From Fibrisoma montanum (GTDB taxonomy: Bacteria > Bacteroidota > Bacteroidia > Cytophagales > Spirosomataceae): a DNA stretch of 64,000 nucleotides. The notes beneath the pieces were generated by a model. It had not been told where the DNA came from and did not search any database. It worked only from the letters and a program-made list of their open reading frames with translations. The translations under genes were made by a program, and so were the position numbers. Each line of letters opens with the position of its first letter. The first letter of the stretch is position 1. Of this stretch, positions 55,090 to 63,705 are shown one piece after another. The DNA lies in the NCBI RefSeq assembly GCF_003583365.1, contig NZ_QXED01000008.1:1-64000 (forward strand). Direction: 5' to 3'.

Positions 55090-55527
55090 ATGACTAACAT
55101 AACTTCTACGTCTATGCAAGTCATGCAGATTGGAGAGACGTATTCCTACCGGTATCAATTCAGCCAGGAAGACGTTGAAAAGTTTGCCGAAGCGACTGGC
55201 GACGATAATCCGCTTCATCTCGATCCTCAATTTGCGGCCAACACCCCGTTCAAACGGCCCATCGTTCACGGTATGCTGAGTGCCAGCGTACTGGCTAAGG
55301 TTTTTGGCAAACAGTTTGGCGGCAGCGGTGGAGTCCACCTGTCGCAGACGCTCGACTTTGTGCGCCCGATGTACGTTGACACCGAATACGAAGTTCGTTT
55401 TTTCTGTAAGGAAATTAACTGCCGTCGGCACACGGCCGAAATTACCTCCGAAGTGTTCGATCTGTCAACGGGCAAGGTAACGCTGCGGGGCACGAGCGTG
55501 GTGTTTCACCGCGACCTGTTCGCCTGA
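55090..55527 (+). CDS. MaoC-like (R)-specific enoyl-CoA hydratase
   Basis: This 145-aa hot-dog-fold enzyme is predicted to hydrate trans-2-enoyl-CoA to (R)-3-hydroxyacyl-CoA. The hydratase-2 motif appears in FAEATGDDNPLHLDPQFA (Asp and His of the active site) followed by PIVHGMLSASVL. It follows the FabH gene by 21 bases in the same direction. The start may be ATG 55090 or the internal Met a few codons later. It could supply hydroxyacyl intermediates for lipid or storage-polymer synthesis. Confidence 0.92.
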   Translation: MTNITSTSMQVMQIGETYSYRYQFSQEDVEKFAEATGDDNPLHLDPQFAANTPFKRPIVHGMLSASVLAKVFGKQFGGSGGVHLSQTLDFVRPMYVDTEYEVRFFCKEINCRRHTAEITSEVFDLSTGKVTLRGTSVVFHRDLFA

Positions 55528-55541
55528 ACGGCCGGCCCGCA

Positions 55542-56270
55542 TCAGGTAGTGATCAGTTTCACGCAGGCTACGCCGATACCAAACGCCAGCAGGTACCGGA
55601 GCGTCGGGACCGTGAAGCGGTGGCTGCCGAAATACCCGCCCAGCAGCCCGCCCACAAAGGCGGCACCAATCCAGCCGTACAAGGCAGGACTCGGCGAATA
55701 CCCCTTGCTTAGCAGCCCGAATAACCCCGACAGGGAGTTGACAAAAATGAACAGAGCCGACGTAGCTGCGGTTTCTTTCAGCCGGGCCCAGCGGAACAGC
55801 AGCATCAATGGACTGAGAATGATGCCCCCACCAATACCCAGCATACCCGACAGCAACCCGATACTGCCCCCCAGCCCCAACCCGGCGGTTAGCGGCACCG
55901 GTTTTGGGTCTTCCTCCTGTCCGCGAATGGTCCACAGCAACCGGACAATCACCAGCAGCAGACATCCGGCCAGCAGTTGACGGTACAACGTATCGCTCAG
56001 CGGAATGGTAGCCCCTACGAACGCCAGCGGTACGCTCGCTACGGCAAAGGGCCAGAACTTATCCCAGCGAAAATGCCCGGCCCGGTAGAACTGAATAAAC
56101 GACACCGTCGATACAAACAGGTTCAGCAGCAGGGCCGAAGGCTTCATTTCCGCAGGTGCTACGCCAAACAGCGCCATGGTAGCCAGATACCCGCTGGCTC
56201 CGCCATGCCCGACGGAAGCGTAGACAAAGCCAACCATAAACAGGCAGAAAAGAAAGAGAGTAGATTCCAT
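55542..56270 (-). CDS. TauE/SafE-family membrane exporter
   Basis: This 242-aa inner-membrane protein has about eight hydrophobic helices. Two family repeats are visible: GFVYASVGHGGASGYLATMAL at the N-terminus and GLLSGMLGIGGGIILSPLML in the middle. Such proteins move sulfite, sulfoacetate or other organic anions; the substrate here is unknown. The gene is convergent with the MaoC gene (14 bases between stops) and divergent from the second subtilase. Confidence 0.92.
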   Translation of the reverse strand: MESTLFLFCLFMVGFVYASVGHGGASGYLATMALFGVAPAEMKPSALLLNLFVSTVSFIQFYRAGHFRWDKFWPFAVASVPLAFVGATIPLSDTLYRQLLAGCLLLVIVRLLWTIRGQEEDPKPVPLTAGLGLGGSIGLLSGMLGIGGGIILSPLMLLFRWARLKETAATSALFIFVNSLSGLFGLLSKGYSPSPALYGWIGAAFVGGLLGGYFGSHRFTVPTLRYLLAFGIGVACVKLITT

Positions 56271-56376
56271 TCGGATTAGCCGGAAAAGACCAATGATTTG
56301 CGGGCCACAGCGTTATAAACTATGGCCGCGTATACCACAAAGCGGTAATTTTAAACGAAAGTTAGTCGAATCCAGC

Positions 56377-58329
56377 ATGAATTGCCATAAACTGAGTGCG
56401 TGTCTTATCTTCTTTCTCCTTGGCCTTCAGCTAAGCACACAGGCCCAGCTTCCATTACGTAACTCCCGGTGGCAGGGCGCGACCCTCGCGGGGCAGCCGG
56501 TGCAGCTTGCGTTCCGGAATGATTCGGTATTCGTCACCCGCTTAGAGGGCGGGGCCGTAGTCCAACGGCTGCGGTACGAACAGGCCGGCGATACGCTGCT
56601 GGTTTTGCAGGCCAGTGCCTCGTCCTGCGGCACGAACGATATCGGCGCTTACCGACTGGAATGGTTCCGGAACAGTGAGCAGCTCGTTGTTCGGACCATC
56701 AGCGACCCCTGCGCCGAACGCAATCAATTACTATCGCCGGGCAAACCCCTCACCCGGGTTCTGCTTCCGCAGCAAGCGCCCCGCAACTGGTCATATCTGG
56801 ACCCCGCAGCCGACTCCGTTGCCGGTATCAGCCTGTACCGGGCCTATGATCTGCTCAAAGGTCGGCCCTCAACGCCGGTTATCGTCGGTGTCATCGATTC
56901 GGGCGTTGATATCAACCACGAAGATTTGCGGGATGTCGTCTGGGTCAACCCGAAAGAGATTGCGGGTAATGATAAGGATGACGACAAAAACGGGTACGCC
57001 GACGACCTCAACGGCTGGAATTTCATGGGAGCTAAAGACGGCACTACGTACGAAAACGACCACGACGAAGTGACGCAGATTTATGTGCTCTGGCGTGATA
57101 AGTTCGATAAAGCCGACCCGGAAAAGCTCAACCCCGCGGAGAAAAAACAGTACCAGATATACCAGCGGGCTAAAAAGCAGTTCCTGGCCCGCTACCAGGC
57201 AGCGCGTCCTAAGCGGCTGGCCCTGGGCGATACGGTCCGATTCTGGCAGGTAACCGACCAGCTAAAACAGCAGCTCGCCGGTCCATCAACCACCCAGAAA
57301 GCAATTCGGGAAGCGGCCGTCGGTACGGATTCAGTAGCACTGGCCGTCCGCGACCTGCTGGCCGAAACCTACGACCCGCGTTTTGGTTCGTTCACGGCCT
57401 TTGCGGACCTGGTTCGGCAGCGGTTTCCGCTGTTCCGGCGCGCCATGCTGGGCGGTGCCCTGACCACCAATAACCCCGACTATAAACCGCGCCAGGCCGT
57501 GGGCGACAACCCGGCCGACCCAACCGAACGATACTACGGCAGCCCGAGGCTGAACATCGGGCGGTCGGCAGAACTGGGTATGCACGGCACTCACGTAGCG
57601 GGCATTATCGGAGCTAAACGCGATAACGGCCGGGGGATCGACGGCGTGGCCGATAACGTTCGGATTATGATGCTCGGCGCTGTCCCATCGGGTGGCGATG
57701 AACGCGACAAGGACGTAGCGAACAGCATTCGATACGCCGTCGAGAACGGGGCCAAAGTCATCAACATGAGTTTCGGTAAGCGTATGTCGCCGTTCAAGGA
57801 GCAGGTCGATGCGGCCATACGCCTGGCCGAGCAGCGCGATGTTCTCATTGTTCACTCGTCGGGAAACAACGGCGAAAACTACGACTCGGTACCGGCCTAT
57901 CCCTCGGCTGTGTACGAAGATGGTACCGTAGCGCGTAACGTGCTGGTAGTTGGCAACTCTACCTGGCGTATTGGCGAAGGATTGCCCAGCCGGTCGTCGA
58001 ACTACGGCAAACAAACCGTCGACCTGTTCGCGCCCGGCACCGACATCCTGTCGACTCTCCCGAACGACCGGTACGCCAGCCTGTCGGGAACGAGTATGTC
58101 CGCTCCCTGCGCGACGGGGGTGGCCGCGTTGCTACGATCCTATTTCCCCGACCTGACCGCTCTGCAGGTGAAGGAAATCCTGATGAACAGTACGTATAAG
58201 CCTGACGTAACGGTTCGCAAGCCCGGCTCCAGCGAGCGCGTACCGTTCAGCAGCCTGAGCCGGTCGGGTGGCCTGCTGAATGCGTACGAAGCCGTACGGA
58301 TGGCGATGCAGATGACGGGGAAGAAGTAA
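56377..58329 (+). CDS. Subtilisin-like serine protease (S8), exported
   Basis: The 650-aa protease has a Sec signal (start MNCHKLSACL, cleavage near TQAQ). An N-terminal region of ~100 residues (LPLRNSRWQGATLAG...) is beta-rich and not recognised. The catalytic Asp motif is VIVGVIDSGVDINHEDL, then a Ca-like DDDKNGYADDLNGWNF. The His motif is GMHGTHVAGIIGA, but it is separated from the Asp by about 200 residues with a charged, helical insertion (KADPEKLNPAEKKQY), compared with ~40 in subtilisin. The Asn (SSGNNGEN) and Ser (SGTSMSAPCATG) motifs are intact. It probably acts in the periplasm or outside. Confidence 0.93.
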   Translation: MNCHKLSACLIFFLLGLQLSTQAQLPLRNSRWQGATLAGQPVQLAFRNDSVFVTRLEGGAVVQRLRYEQAGDTLLVLQASASSCGTNDIGAYRLEWFRNSEQLVVRTISDPCAERNQLLSPGKPLTRVLLPQQAPRNWSYLDPAADSVAGISLYRAYDLLKGRPSTPVIVGVIDSGVDINHEDLRDVVWVNPKEIAGNDKDDDKNGYADDLNGWNFMGAKDGTTYENDHDEVTQIYVLWRDKFDKADPEKLNPAEKKQYQIYQRAKKQFLARYQAARPKRLALGDTVRFWQVTDQLKQQLAGPSTTQKAIREAAVGTDSVALAVRDLLAETYDPRFGSFTAFADLVRQRFPLFRRAMLGGALTTNNPDYKPRQAVGDNPADPTERYYGSPRLNIGRSAELGMHGTHVAGIIGAKRDNGRGIDGVADNVRIMMLGAVPSGGDERDKDVANSIRYAVENGAKVINMSFGKRMSPFKEQVDAAIRLAEQRDVLIVHSSGNNGENYDSVPAYPSAVYEDGTVARNVLVVGNSTWRIGEGLPSRSSNYGKQTVDLFAPGTDILSTLPNDRYASLSGTSMSAPCATGVAALLRSYFPDLTALQVKEILMNSTYKPDVTVRKPGSSERVPFSSLSRSGGLLNAYEAVRMAMQMTGKK

Positions 58330-58335
58330 GCATTT

Positions 58336-58372
58336 ACCCCTACCCCTCTCCCATTGTGGGCAGGGGGTAGGG
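58336..58372 (+). terminator. Hairpin after second subtilase (imperfect)
   Basis: A CCCCTACCCCT arm pairs with an AGGGGGTAGGG arm with one bulge, starting 7 bases after the stop. No T-tract follows; support is moderate. Confidence 0.45.
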
Positions 58373-58431
58373 TCAGTATCCTTTGACTTTCCGGCCTGAA
58401 AGCACTAAACTTGCGGTTTCAATGCCCAACC

Positions 58432-59364
58432 GTGAAGTCAATCAGCGTTTTTGCTCCTGCTACCGTCGCGAACGTCGCCTGTGGTTTTGACATATTTGGT
58501 TTTGCCGTCGCGAATCCCGGCGATCAGATTACCCTGACGGCCAGCGATCAGCCCGGCGTCCGCATCACCGACATCATTGGCGACGAAGGTCGCCTGCCCC
58601 GCGAAGCCGAACGCAACACGGCCGGCATTGCCATCCAGACGTACTTGCAGCACATTGGCCGCACCGACGTAGGTGTCGATGCCGTACTGTACAAGCAGAT
58701 GCCGCTCGGCAGTGGCCTGGGTTCCAGTGCCGCCAGCGCCGTAGCGGGGGTGTTTGCCATCAACGAAATGCTCGGTCGGCCACTACCAACGGTCGAACTG
58801 CTGCCGTTTGCGATGGAGGGCGAACGACTGGCCTGCGGCTCGGCCCACGCCGATAACGTAGCGCCCTCGCTGCTGGGTGGGTTTGTGGTCGTTCGGAGTT
58901 ACAGTCCGCTGGACGTAATCCGGATTGAGACCCCGGCCGCCCTCTTCTGTACGCTGGTCCACCCCGACATTGAAGTCAATACGAAAGACGCCCGCTTTAT
59001 TCTTAAAAACGAAGTCTCCCTCAAGAATACCATCATCCAGATGGGCAACGTAGCGGGTCTGATTGCGGGTTTGATGAAGCCGGACTACGGGCTGATCAGC
59101 CGCTCACTGGTGGATGTAATCATCGAGCCGGTACGGGCCATTCTGATTCCGGAGTTTAACGAAGCTAAACAGGCCGCCCTGGATAACGGTGCGCTGGGTT
59201 GCAGCATCTCCGGTTCAGGTCCCTCTATGTTTGCCCTCAGCCGCGACGCCGAGACTGCCCAGCAGGTCGGTGCCGCCATGCAGCAAGCCTTCCTCTCCGT
59301 CGGCATCACCAGCGAAGCGTATGTATCAGAGATCAACAAGCAGGGACCGCGGGTGGTGGGATAA
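58432..59364 (+). CDS. thrB: Homoserine kinase
   Basis: ThrB phosphorylates homoserine in threonine synthesis. The 310-aa GHMP kinase shows KSISVFAPATVANVACGFDI at the N-terminus, the ATP-binding motif QMPLGSGLGSSAASAVAG (near residue 88) and SISGSGPSMFAL near the C-terminus. The start is taken as GTG at 58432; an earlier TTG at 58411 adds seven unrelated residues. Homoserine is also the substrate of MetX encoded elsewhere in the window. No thrA or thrC lies adjacent. Confidence 0.93.
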   Translation: MKSISVFAPATVANVACGFDIFGFAVANPGDQITLTASDQPGVRITDIIGDEGRLPREAERNTAGIAIQTYLQHIGRTDVGVDAVLYKQMPLGSGLGSSAASAVAGVFAINEMLGRPLPTVELLPFAMEGERLACGSAHADNVAPSLLGGFVVVRSYSPLDVIRIETPAALFCTLVHPDIEVNTKDARFILKNEVSLKNTIIQMGNVAGLIAGLMKPDYGLISRSLVDVIIEPVRAILIPEFNEAKQAALDNGALGCSISGSGPSMFALSRDAETAQQVGAAMQQAFLSVGITSEAYVSEINKQGPRVVG

Positions 59365-59426
59365 GACCAGCTTTCATTATTTTGCTCGCCAGCTACTTAT
59401 ATAAATTATAGCCTGTTGCCCCTTAG

Positions 59427-59561
59427 ATGGCACTTTTCAGGATAGCTCAAAAACTGGAACACATAAAGGAGACTCATTTTAAGCTAGAGCGTGAAATTCA
59501 AGAATTGACCGAAGAAAATTTAAATACCATTCTCTCTCGATATTCGACTGTCCGACACTGA
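59427..59561 (+). pseudogene. Remnant of a DUF5655-like gene
   Basis: An ATG opens 44 codons: MALFRIAQKLEHIKETHFKL, then EREIQELTEENLNTI. This looks like the conserved N-terminus of DUF5655-type (restriction-endonuclease-like) proteins, which are normally ~200-300 aa. The reading frame then breaks into unrelated residues and a TGA. No continuation in another frame was recognised in the following 200 bases. It is probably a truncated relic; family assignment is from memory of the N-terminal pattern. Confidence 0.55.
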
Positions 59562-59821
59562 CGATATTAATTGTATTTTGAGTTTATTAAAGCAGTCCTT
59601 AAGAAAGAATAAAAATGACGTCTGAGGTCACATCATATTTACTAAGTTTGACGACCACATCCTGCTTTTTAAAATAATTATTTACTTACTTAAAAGCGAT
59701 TGGGAGATAGCAGTGACCTGATGACGTTAAAAGCGAAACACTTGAAAACGCGATTGGCTTATTGCTAATCAAGTTAAAGTGTTTAGCATTATCAAAACCA
59801 AAACCTTACAACTTTGATCGG
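59562..59821. other. AT-rich spacer before the toxin-antitoxin pair
   Basis: 260 bases of clearly lower GC than the rest of the window. No gene, promoter or inverted repeat was recognised with confidence. Confidence 0.5.
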
Positions 59822-60049
59822 ATGAAAGTACAGGTAGATATAGAATTTGATCAGCTTATTCAGTTGGCCAAACAGCTTACCCCGAAACAGTGGATCAAGC
59901 TTAAAACTGAGGTTGAAAAGGAGCAACAATCGAACGAAGCGGCTTCTGACATGGAAGCTTTTCTATTGGATGCACCAACCTTTTCTACAAAGCAGTTTAA
60001 TGCAATCGCCAAAACCAGGAAAGCAATCAGCCAATGGCGGACAAAATAG
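59822..60049 (+). CDS. Putative antitoxin (VapB-like)
   Basis: This 75-aa acidic/basic helical protein (VDIEFDQLIQLAKQLTPKQW, KTEVEKEQQ) is of the type found directly before PIN-domain toxins in Bacteroidota. The N-terminal strand-helix part may dimerise and bind the operator; the C-terminal part (residues ~45-75) would wrap the toxin. Its end overlaps the toxin start by 16 bases. I do not recognise a named family, so the role comes from gene order, size and overlap. The DNA is more AT-rich than in neighbouring genes. Confidence 0.75.
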   Translation: MKVQVDIEFDQLIQLAKQLTPKQWIKLKTEVEKEQQSNEAASDMEAFLLDAPTFSTKQFNAIAKTRKAISQWRTK

Positions 60050-60420
60050 TTTTGGCAGATACTTCTCTTTTAATTGATCTATTCCGTAAGACGGATAAAG
60101 CTAATTCTGTTTTAGTTGGCCTTGTTCGGCAAGGTTATACCTACAGCATTTCTGCTGTGACGGAATTTGAGATCTATACCGGTGCTGCATTGGGGCAAAT
60201 TCAGTTCTGGGACACGCTACTTCAAAAAATTCAGGTCCTCCCTTTTGATAAGGATGTAGCGAGAATTGCGGTAGAAATTAATTCCGACCTCAAACGTAGA
60301 CGCAAGCAAATAGCAATTCCAGACCTTTTTATTGCCGCAACCGCTATAAGTAACCACCTACCGCTCGCCACTTTGAACAAGAAGCATTTTGAACGAGTAG
60401 ATGGTCTGCTAGTCATTTAG
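60034..60420 (+). CDS. PIN-domain ribonuclease toxin (VapC-like)
   Basis: The 128-aa PIN protein has the acidic active-site residues: Asp-9 (VLADTSLLIDLF), a Glu near 44-46 (AVTEFEIYTGA) and Asp-97 (AIPDLFIAATA), plus PLATLNKKHFERVDGL at the C-terminus. VapC toxins cleave tRNA or rRNA to stop growth when the antitoxin is lost. The gene overlaps the antitoxin by 16 bases, the usual VapBC layout. Its low GC suggests recent acquisition. Confidence 0.9.
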   Translation: MADKIVLADTSLLIDLFRKTDKANSVLVGLVRQGYTYSISAVTEFEIYTGAALGQIQFWDTLLQKIQVLPFDKDVARIAVEINSDLKRRRKQIAIPDLFIAATAISNHLPLATLNKKHFERVDGLLVI

Positions 60421-60435
60421 CAAACCTTGCTCCCC

Positions 60436-61743
60436 TCACATCTGCTCCCACTCCAGCCGCCAGTTTTCCAGCCGCGAAGGGATCGGTACGCCCGGTTGCC
60501 TGGACTGATCGGCTGCAATTAACTTCAACGGGCGACTTTCCTGCGTATCGGCGGTAACGATCTTATCCGTCCGGAGAAAGGCCTTGCCCGTGGTTGAGTC
60601 CAGCAGTTCAACGTGGGCGTAGATCATGTCGCCAACGGCAAACGTATAGCCATTGAGCGTAATGGGCTGCACGACCTGAAACACACACAATTGCCCTTCC
60701 GTGATTGCGCCTTCACTTAGGCTGCGCGTCGTCAGTCGTGGGACGAGGGGCGCTTTGGCAATAGCCACCACCGGCGCAACAGCTACTGAATCGATGAAAT
60801 CGGCCGTTGTATCCATAACCGTCTCGTTAATTTCATCCGCTTCGGCGAGCAGCACAACGCCCGACGTACTGTCCGGGATGGCAATCCCCCATTCCGTCTC
60901 CACTGAATCAGACGGAGTCCACGCACTCATATCAAGCGAAGCCAGAATCGTGCTGCGTTCGTCGGTGGTTACGGGCTGTTCCAGCGAATCGCTCAACGCG
61001 GCCAGATGCCGGCTGCTCAGGTAATCGCGATACGCTTCGGGGCGGGTCAGCAGCTCCTTAACCGCCACGGCCTGGTACAGATACGCCTTGGTAACCCCCT
61101 TGAGCGGTAACGCCAGCGGATGCTGATCAGGGTGCTGCCGACGTATCTGCTGAACGTAGTTTGGACCGGCGTTGTAGGCAGCCGCCACCAGCAGCCACGA
61201 CCCCAGTTGCTGATACAATTGCTTCAGGTACCGACAAGCCGCGTGGGTAGCTTTCAGCAGATGAAACCGCTCATCCCGCCGACGGGCCACGCTCAACCCC
61301 ATAGACTGCGCCGTTTGCGGCATCAACTGCCAGAAACCGGCCGCTCCCCGGCGCGACACCGCACGGGTAGTCAGGGCGCTTTCGAGCAGGGGGAGGTATT
61401 TGAAATCGTTCGGGATGTCGTAGCGCGAAATAATCGGCTCGATGATTGGAAACACGACCGATGCGCGTCGTTTCAGCGCAGCCAGACTACCGGCCAGCGC
61501 GGCTTGCCGGCTGAGTGTACGGGTCCAGCGGGCCGTAATGTCGGGCTGGTTGGCGGGCAGGCTCTCTCCACAAAATTGTACACCCGGTTTCTCTTCGGTG
61601 GGGTTGTACAGCGCTGCACGAAGCGGCACGATCGTAGCAAGAGGAAGGGCCGTAGCGTAGGTCGGTGACTGTGCGTTTACTGGAGTTACGGCAAAACTGC
61701 CACAGCTGAAACCGGCTGCGGCTATCAGAATCAGCTTCGTCAT
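60436..61743 (-). CDS. Lytic transglycosylase (SLT, MltD-like)
   Basis: The 435-aa exported protein cleaves peptidoglycan. After a Sec signal (near residue 24) the SLT domain shows FKYLPLLESALTTRAVSRRGAAGFWQLMPQTAQSMGL with the catalytic Glu, then AAAYNAGPNYVQQI and TKAYLYQAVAVKELL. The C-terminal ~200 residues have no LysM repeat that I can see and include a strand-rich part (QPITLNGYTFAVGDMIYAHVEL). The catalytic part matches the MltD type. It is convergent with the VapC gene (15 bases apart). Confidence 0.92.
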   Translation of the reverse strand: MTKLILIAAAGFSCGSFAVTPVNAQSPTYATALPLATIVPLRAALYNPTEEKPGVQFCGESLPANQPDITARWTRTLSRQAALAGSLAALKRRASVVFPIIEPIISRYDIPNDFKYLPLLESALTTRAVSRRGAAGFWQLMPQTAQSMGLSVARRRDERFHLLKATHAACRYLKQLYQQLGSWLLVAAAYNAGPNYVQQIRRQHPDQHPLALPLKGVTKAYLYQAVAVKELLTRPEAYRDYLSSRHLAALSDSLEQPVTTDERSTILASLDMSAWTPSDSVETEWGIAIPDSTSGVVLLAEADEINETVMDTTADFIDSVAVAPVVAIAKAPLVPRLTTRSLSEGAITEGQLCVFQVVQPITLNGYTFAVGDMIYAHVELLDSTTGKAFLRTDKIVTADTQESRPLKLIAADQSRQPGVPIPSRLENWRLEWEQM

Positions 61744-61835
61744 ACAACGGTGGGCTGCGATGGTTACGTATCCTGAACCCGTTCAGAACGGGCCCGGTGT
61801 TCGGCGGCCTCTCTCCGTGTCGTGTCTCCGCTGTG

Positions 61836-62450
61836 CTAATCCAGCAGCCGCATCACATAATTCTTTACCGCATTGTGTTTGATTACTTTAACTAGTTTCC
61901 CCTGCTCATACACGTACTCATCCTCCCGGTCGTCCAGCACGGCGCGGTAGGTTCCGCGGGGCGTTCGGGTGAAGATAAAATAGTTACCAAAGTACTCGCT
62001 ATACACCTTGTTTCGCTGCATAGGCTCGGCAAAATACAACGACGAGACAGCAAAATCAATAGGTGTCCGCTCGGTACCCTGGTAATTGTACTTATACTGG
62101 TTGGCCACAATGTCGTAATGGTCGCCTTTCCATTCGGTCCGGGACGCGTAATTGCCGCGGTTGGTTTTCGCTTCAACCGTCGACAGCATCAGCTTATCTC
62201 CCTGAAATTGATTAATGACTTTGTAGTATATTTTCACCGTGTAAACCAGCAAACTCACCTTTACGTCGCTGATCAGCGTGTATGTCGTGCGGTTGTCGGG
62301 TTGGGGCTGCCGGATGGCGGTCATGGTACCGACCCGGATGCCGGCCACTTCGATAGCGTAGTGATGGGTTTCGGGTGAATTGTTTGGGGTCTGGGCAAAC
62401 GAGCTGAACCACACGCCCAGCAGGAGAAAAGTCAGGATAAATTTCATCAT
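61836..62450 (-). CDS. DUF6134-family exported protein
   Basis: This 204-aa protein has a Sec signal (cleavage near SFAQ, residue 20) and a strand-rich body: HHYAIEVAGIRVGTMTAIRQP, LLVYTVKIYYKVINQFQGDKLM, and PIDFAVSSLYFAEPM. The pattern fits DUF6134, a set of periplasmic or outer-membrane-associated proteins whose function is not known. It lies 92 bases upstream of the lytic transglycosylase on the same strand, but no functional link is evident. Confidence 0.8.
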   Translation of the reverse strand: MMKFILTFLLLGVWFSSFAQTPNNSPETHHYAIEVAGIRVGTMTAIRQPQPDNRTTYTLISDVKVSLLVYTVKIYYKVINQFQGDKLMLSTVEAKTNRGNYASRTEWKGDHYDIVANQYKYNYQGTERTPIDFAVSSLYFAEPMQRNKVYSEYFGNYFIFTRTPRGTYRAVLDDREDEYVYEQGKLVKVIKHNAVKNYVMRLLD

Positions 62451-62635
62451 TTGATAATCAACGATTTTAATGTCGGCCTACGTATCAGGCCGCGCCAACC
62501 GGATAGCTCAGCCATCCGGTCTTCCCGGTTTATGCTTCAAACATCAGCTTATATAACCCAAAAAGAGTAGTAGTTGGGGTCAATTTTCTTATCAGCTGTA
62601 AATGAACATAACTAATCCTTACCAAATTACTACTG

Positions 62636-63499
62636 ATGCGTAGGCTGACTTATTCTCTTTGCCTGGCGGCCCTGATCAGCACGGGCCCCATCACGGCTTC
62701 GGCTCAATCGGGAAAGCCGGTGTATACGTTCCCGATCGGCGTTCAGGCCTACACGTACCGGAACTGGTTTCCTAAAGACGTTGTGGCTACGCTGGATACG
62801 ATTCATAAACTGGGAATTACCGAGATGGAAGGGGGTGTACCAAAGGGTATGTCCGCCGAGACCTTCAAAAAACTGCTGGCCGAGCGCAACATCAAAATCC
62901 CGGCTACCGGAGCCAGTTACGAGCAGATTGTCAAAGACCCAATGGACGCCGTGAAGCGGGCCAAGGACCTGGGGGCTTCCTTTGTGATGGTGGCCTGGAT
63001 TCCTCACCAGAAGGGCAACTTTACGCTGGAAAACGCGCAGAAAGCCGTTGAGGATTTCAACCGCGTGGGTAAGGTCCTGAAAGAAAACGGCCTGACGTTC
63101 TGCTACCATACCCACGGGTTTGAATTTCAGCCTTATAAAAACGGGACCTTGTTCGACTACATGGTGCAGAATACCAACCCCGATTACGTGTCGTTCGAAA
63201 TGGATATTCTGTGGGCCACCCACGGAGGTGCCGATCCGGTTGCTTTGCTGAACAAGTACGGTAGCCGCTGGAAATTGATGCACCTGAAAGATCTGAAAAA
63301 AGGCATCAAGGGCGATTTTACGGGCGGTACGCCCCCGGAGAACGACGTCGTGCTGGGGGAAGGCCAGATCGATATGCCCGCCGTCCTGAAAACCGCCAAA
63401 AAGGTTGGCATCAAGCACTATTTCATTGAGGACGAAAGCAACAAAGAAGGCGAACAGGTACCGAAAAGCATTGCGTATCTGAAAAACCTGCGAGAGTAA
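62636..63499 (+). CDS. Exported sugar phosphate isomerase/epimerase-like protein
   Basis: The 287-aa protein has a Sec signal (to ASAQ, residue ~24) and an AP-endonuclease-2 / xylose-isomerase-like TIM barrel. Conserved metal-site pieces are the Glu in GITEMEGGVP, the His of FCYHTHGFEFQP, the Asp in SFEMDILWATHGG, and LMHLKDLKKGIKG. It ends with YFIEDESNKEGEQVPKSIAYLK. The fold binds a divalent metal and rearranges sugars, but the substrate is unknown. It is exported, so it acts in the periplasm. A GH20 gene follows downstream on the same strand. Confidence 0.92.
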   Translation: MRRLTYSLCLAALISTGPITASAQSGKPVYTFPIGVQAYTYRNWFPKDVVATLDTIHKLGITEMEGGVPKGMSAETFKKLLAERNIKIPATGASYEQIVKDPMDAVKRAKDLGASFVMVAWIPHQKGNFTLENAQKAVEDFNRVGKVLKENGLTFCYHTHGFEFQPYKNGTLFDYMVQNTNPDYVSFEMDILWATHGGADPVALLNKYGSRWKLMHLKDLKKGIKGDFTGGTPPENDVVLGEGQIDMPAVLKTAKKVGIKHYFIEDESNKEGEQVPKSIAYLKNLRE

Positions 63500-63585
63500 A
63501 CTACGTTCCTTACCCCAACCTCCGACGGGGCTAAGGGAACCGGATGGTTGAGGATAAAACCTGCGGAATCACGTAATTTTTCTGA

Positions 63586-63631
63586 ATACCAAGACGGGAT
63601 AAGCTATCGATAGCTTATCCCGTCTTGGTAT
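63586..63631. terminator. 46-bp perfect palindrome
   Basis: 63586-63608 is the exact reverse complement of 63609-63631, centred on ATCGAT. It lies 87 bases after the TIM-barrel gene and before the GH20 gene. It could be the terminator of the former, though the distance is longer than for other hairpins here. Confidence 0.6.
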
Positions 63632-63672
63632 AAGTGAACAGAGTTCAAACGCCTAACTCGACAGAAAAGCCG

Positions 63673-63680
63673 TACTTTTG
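63673..63680 (+). promoter_or_regulatory. -7-like element for GH20 gene
   Basis: TACTTTTG, identical to the -7 box of rrn P2 and of the DUF721 promoter, lies 26 bases before the ATG at 63706. No -33 TTG at 17-23 bases is visible. Confidence 0.45.
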
Positions 63681-63705
63681 ACGTGAAATTGCTTAGCGTC
63701 TTTCT

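Noticed and set aside
62630-63418. 262-codon open frame on the minus strand
   Set aside because: It mirrors the exported TIM-barrel gene, which has clear family motifs and a signal peptide.
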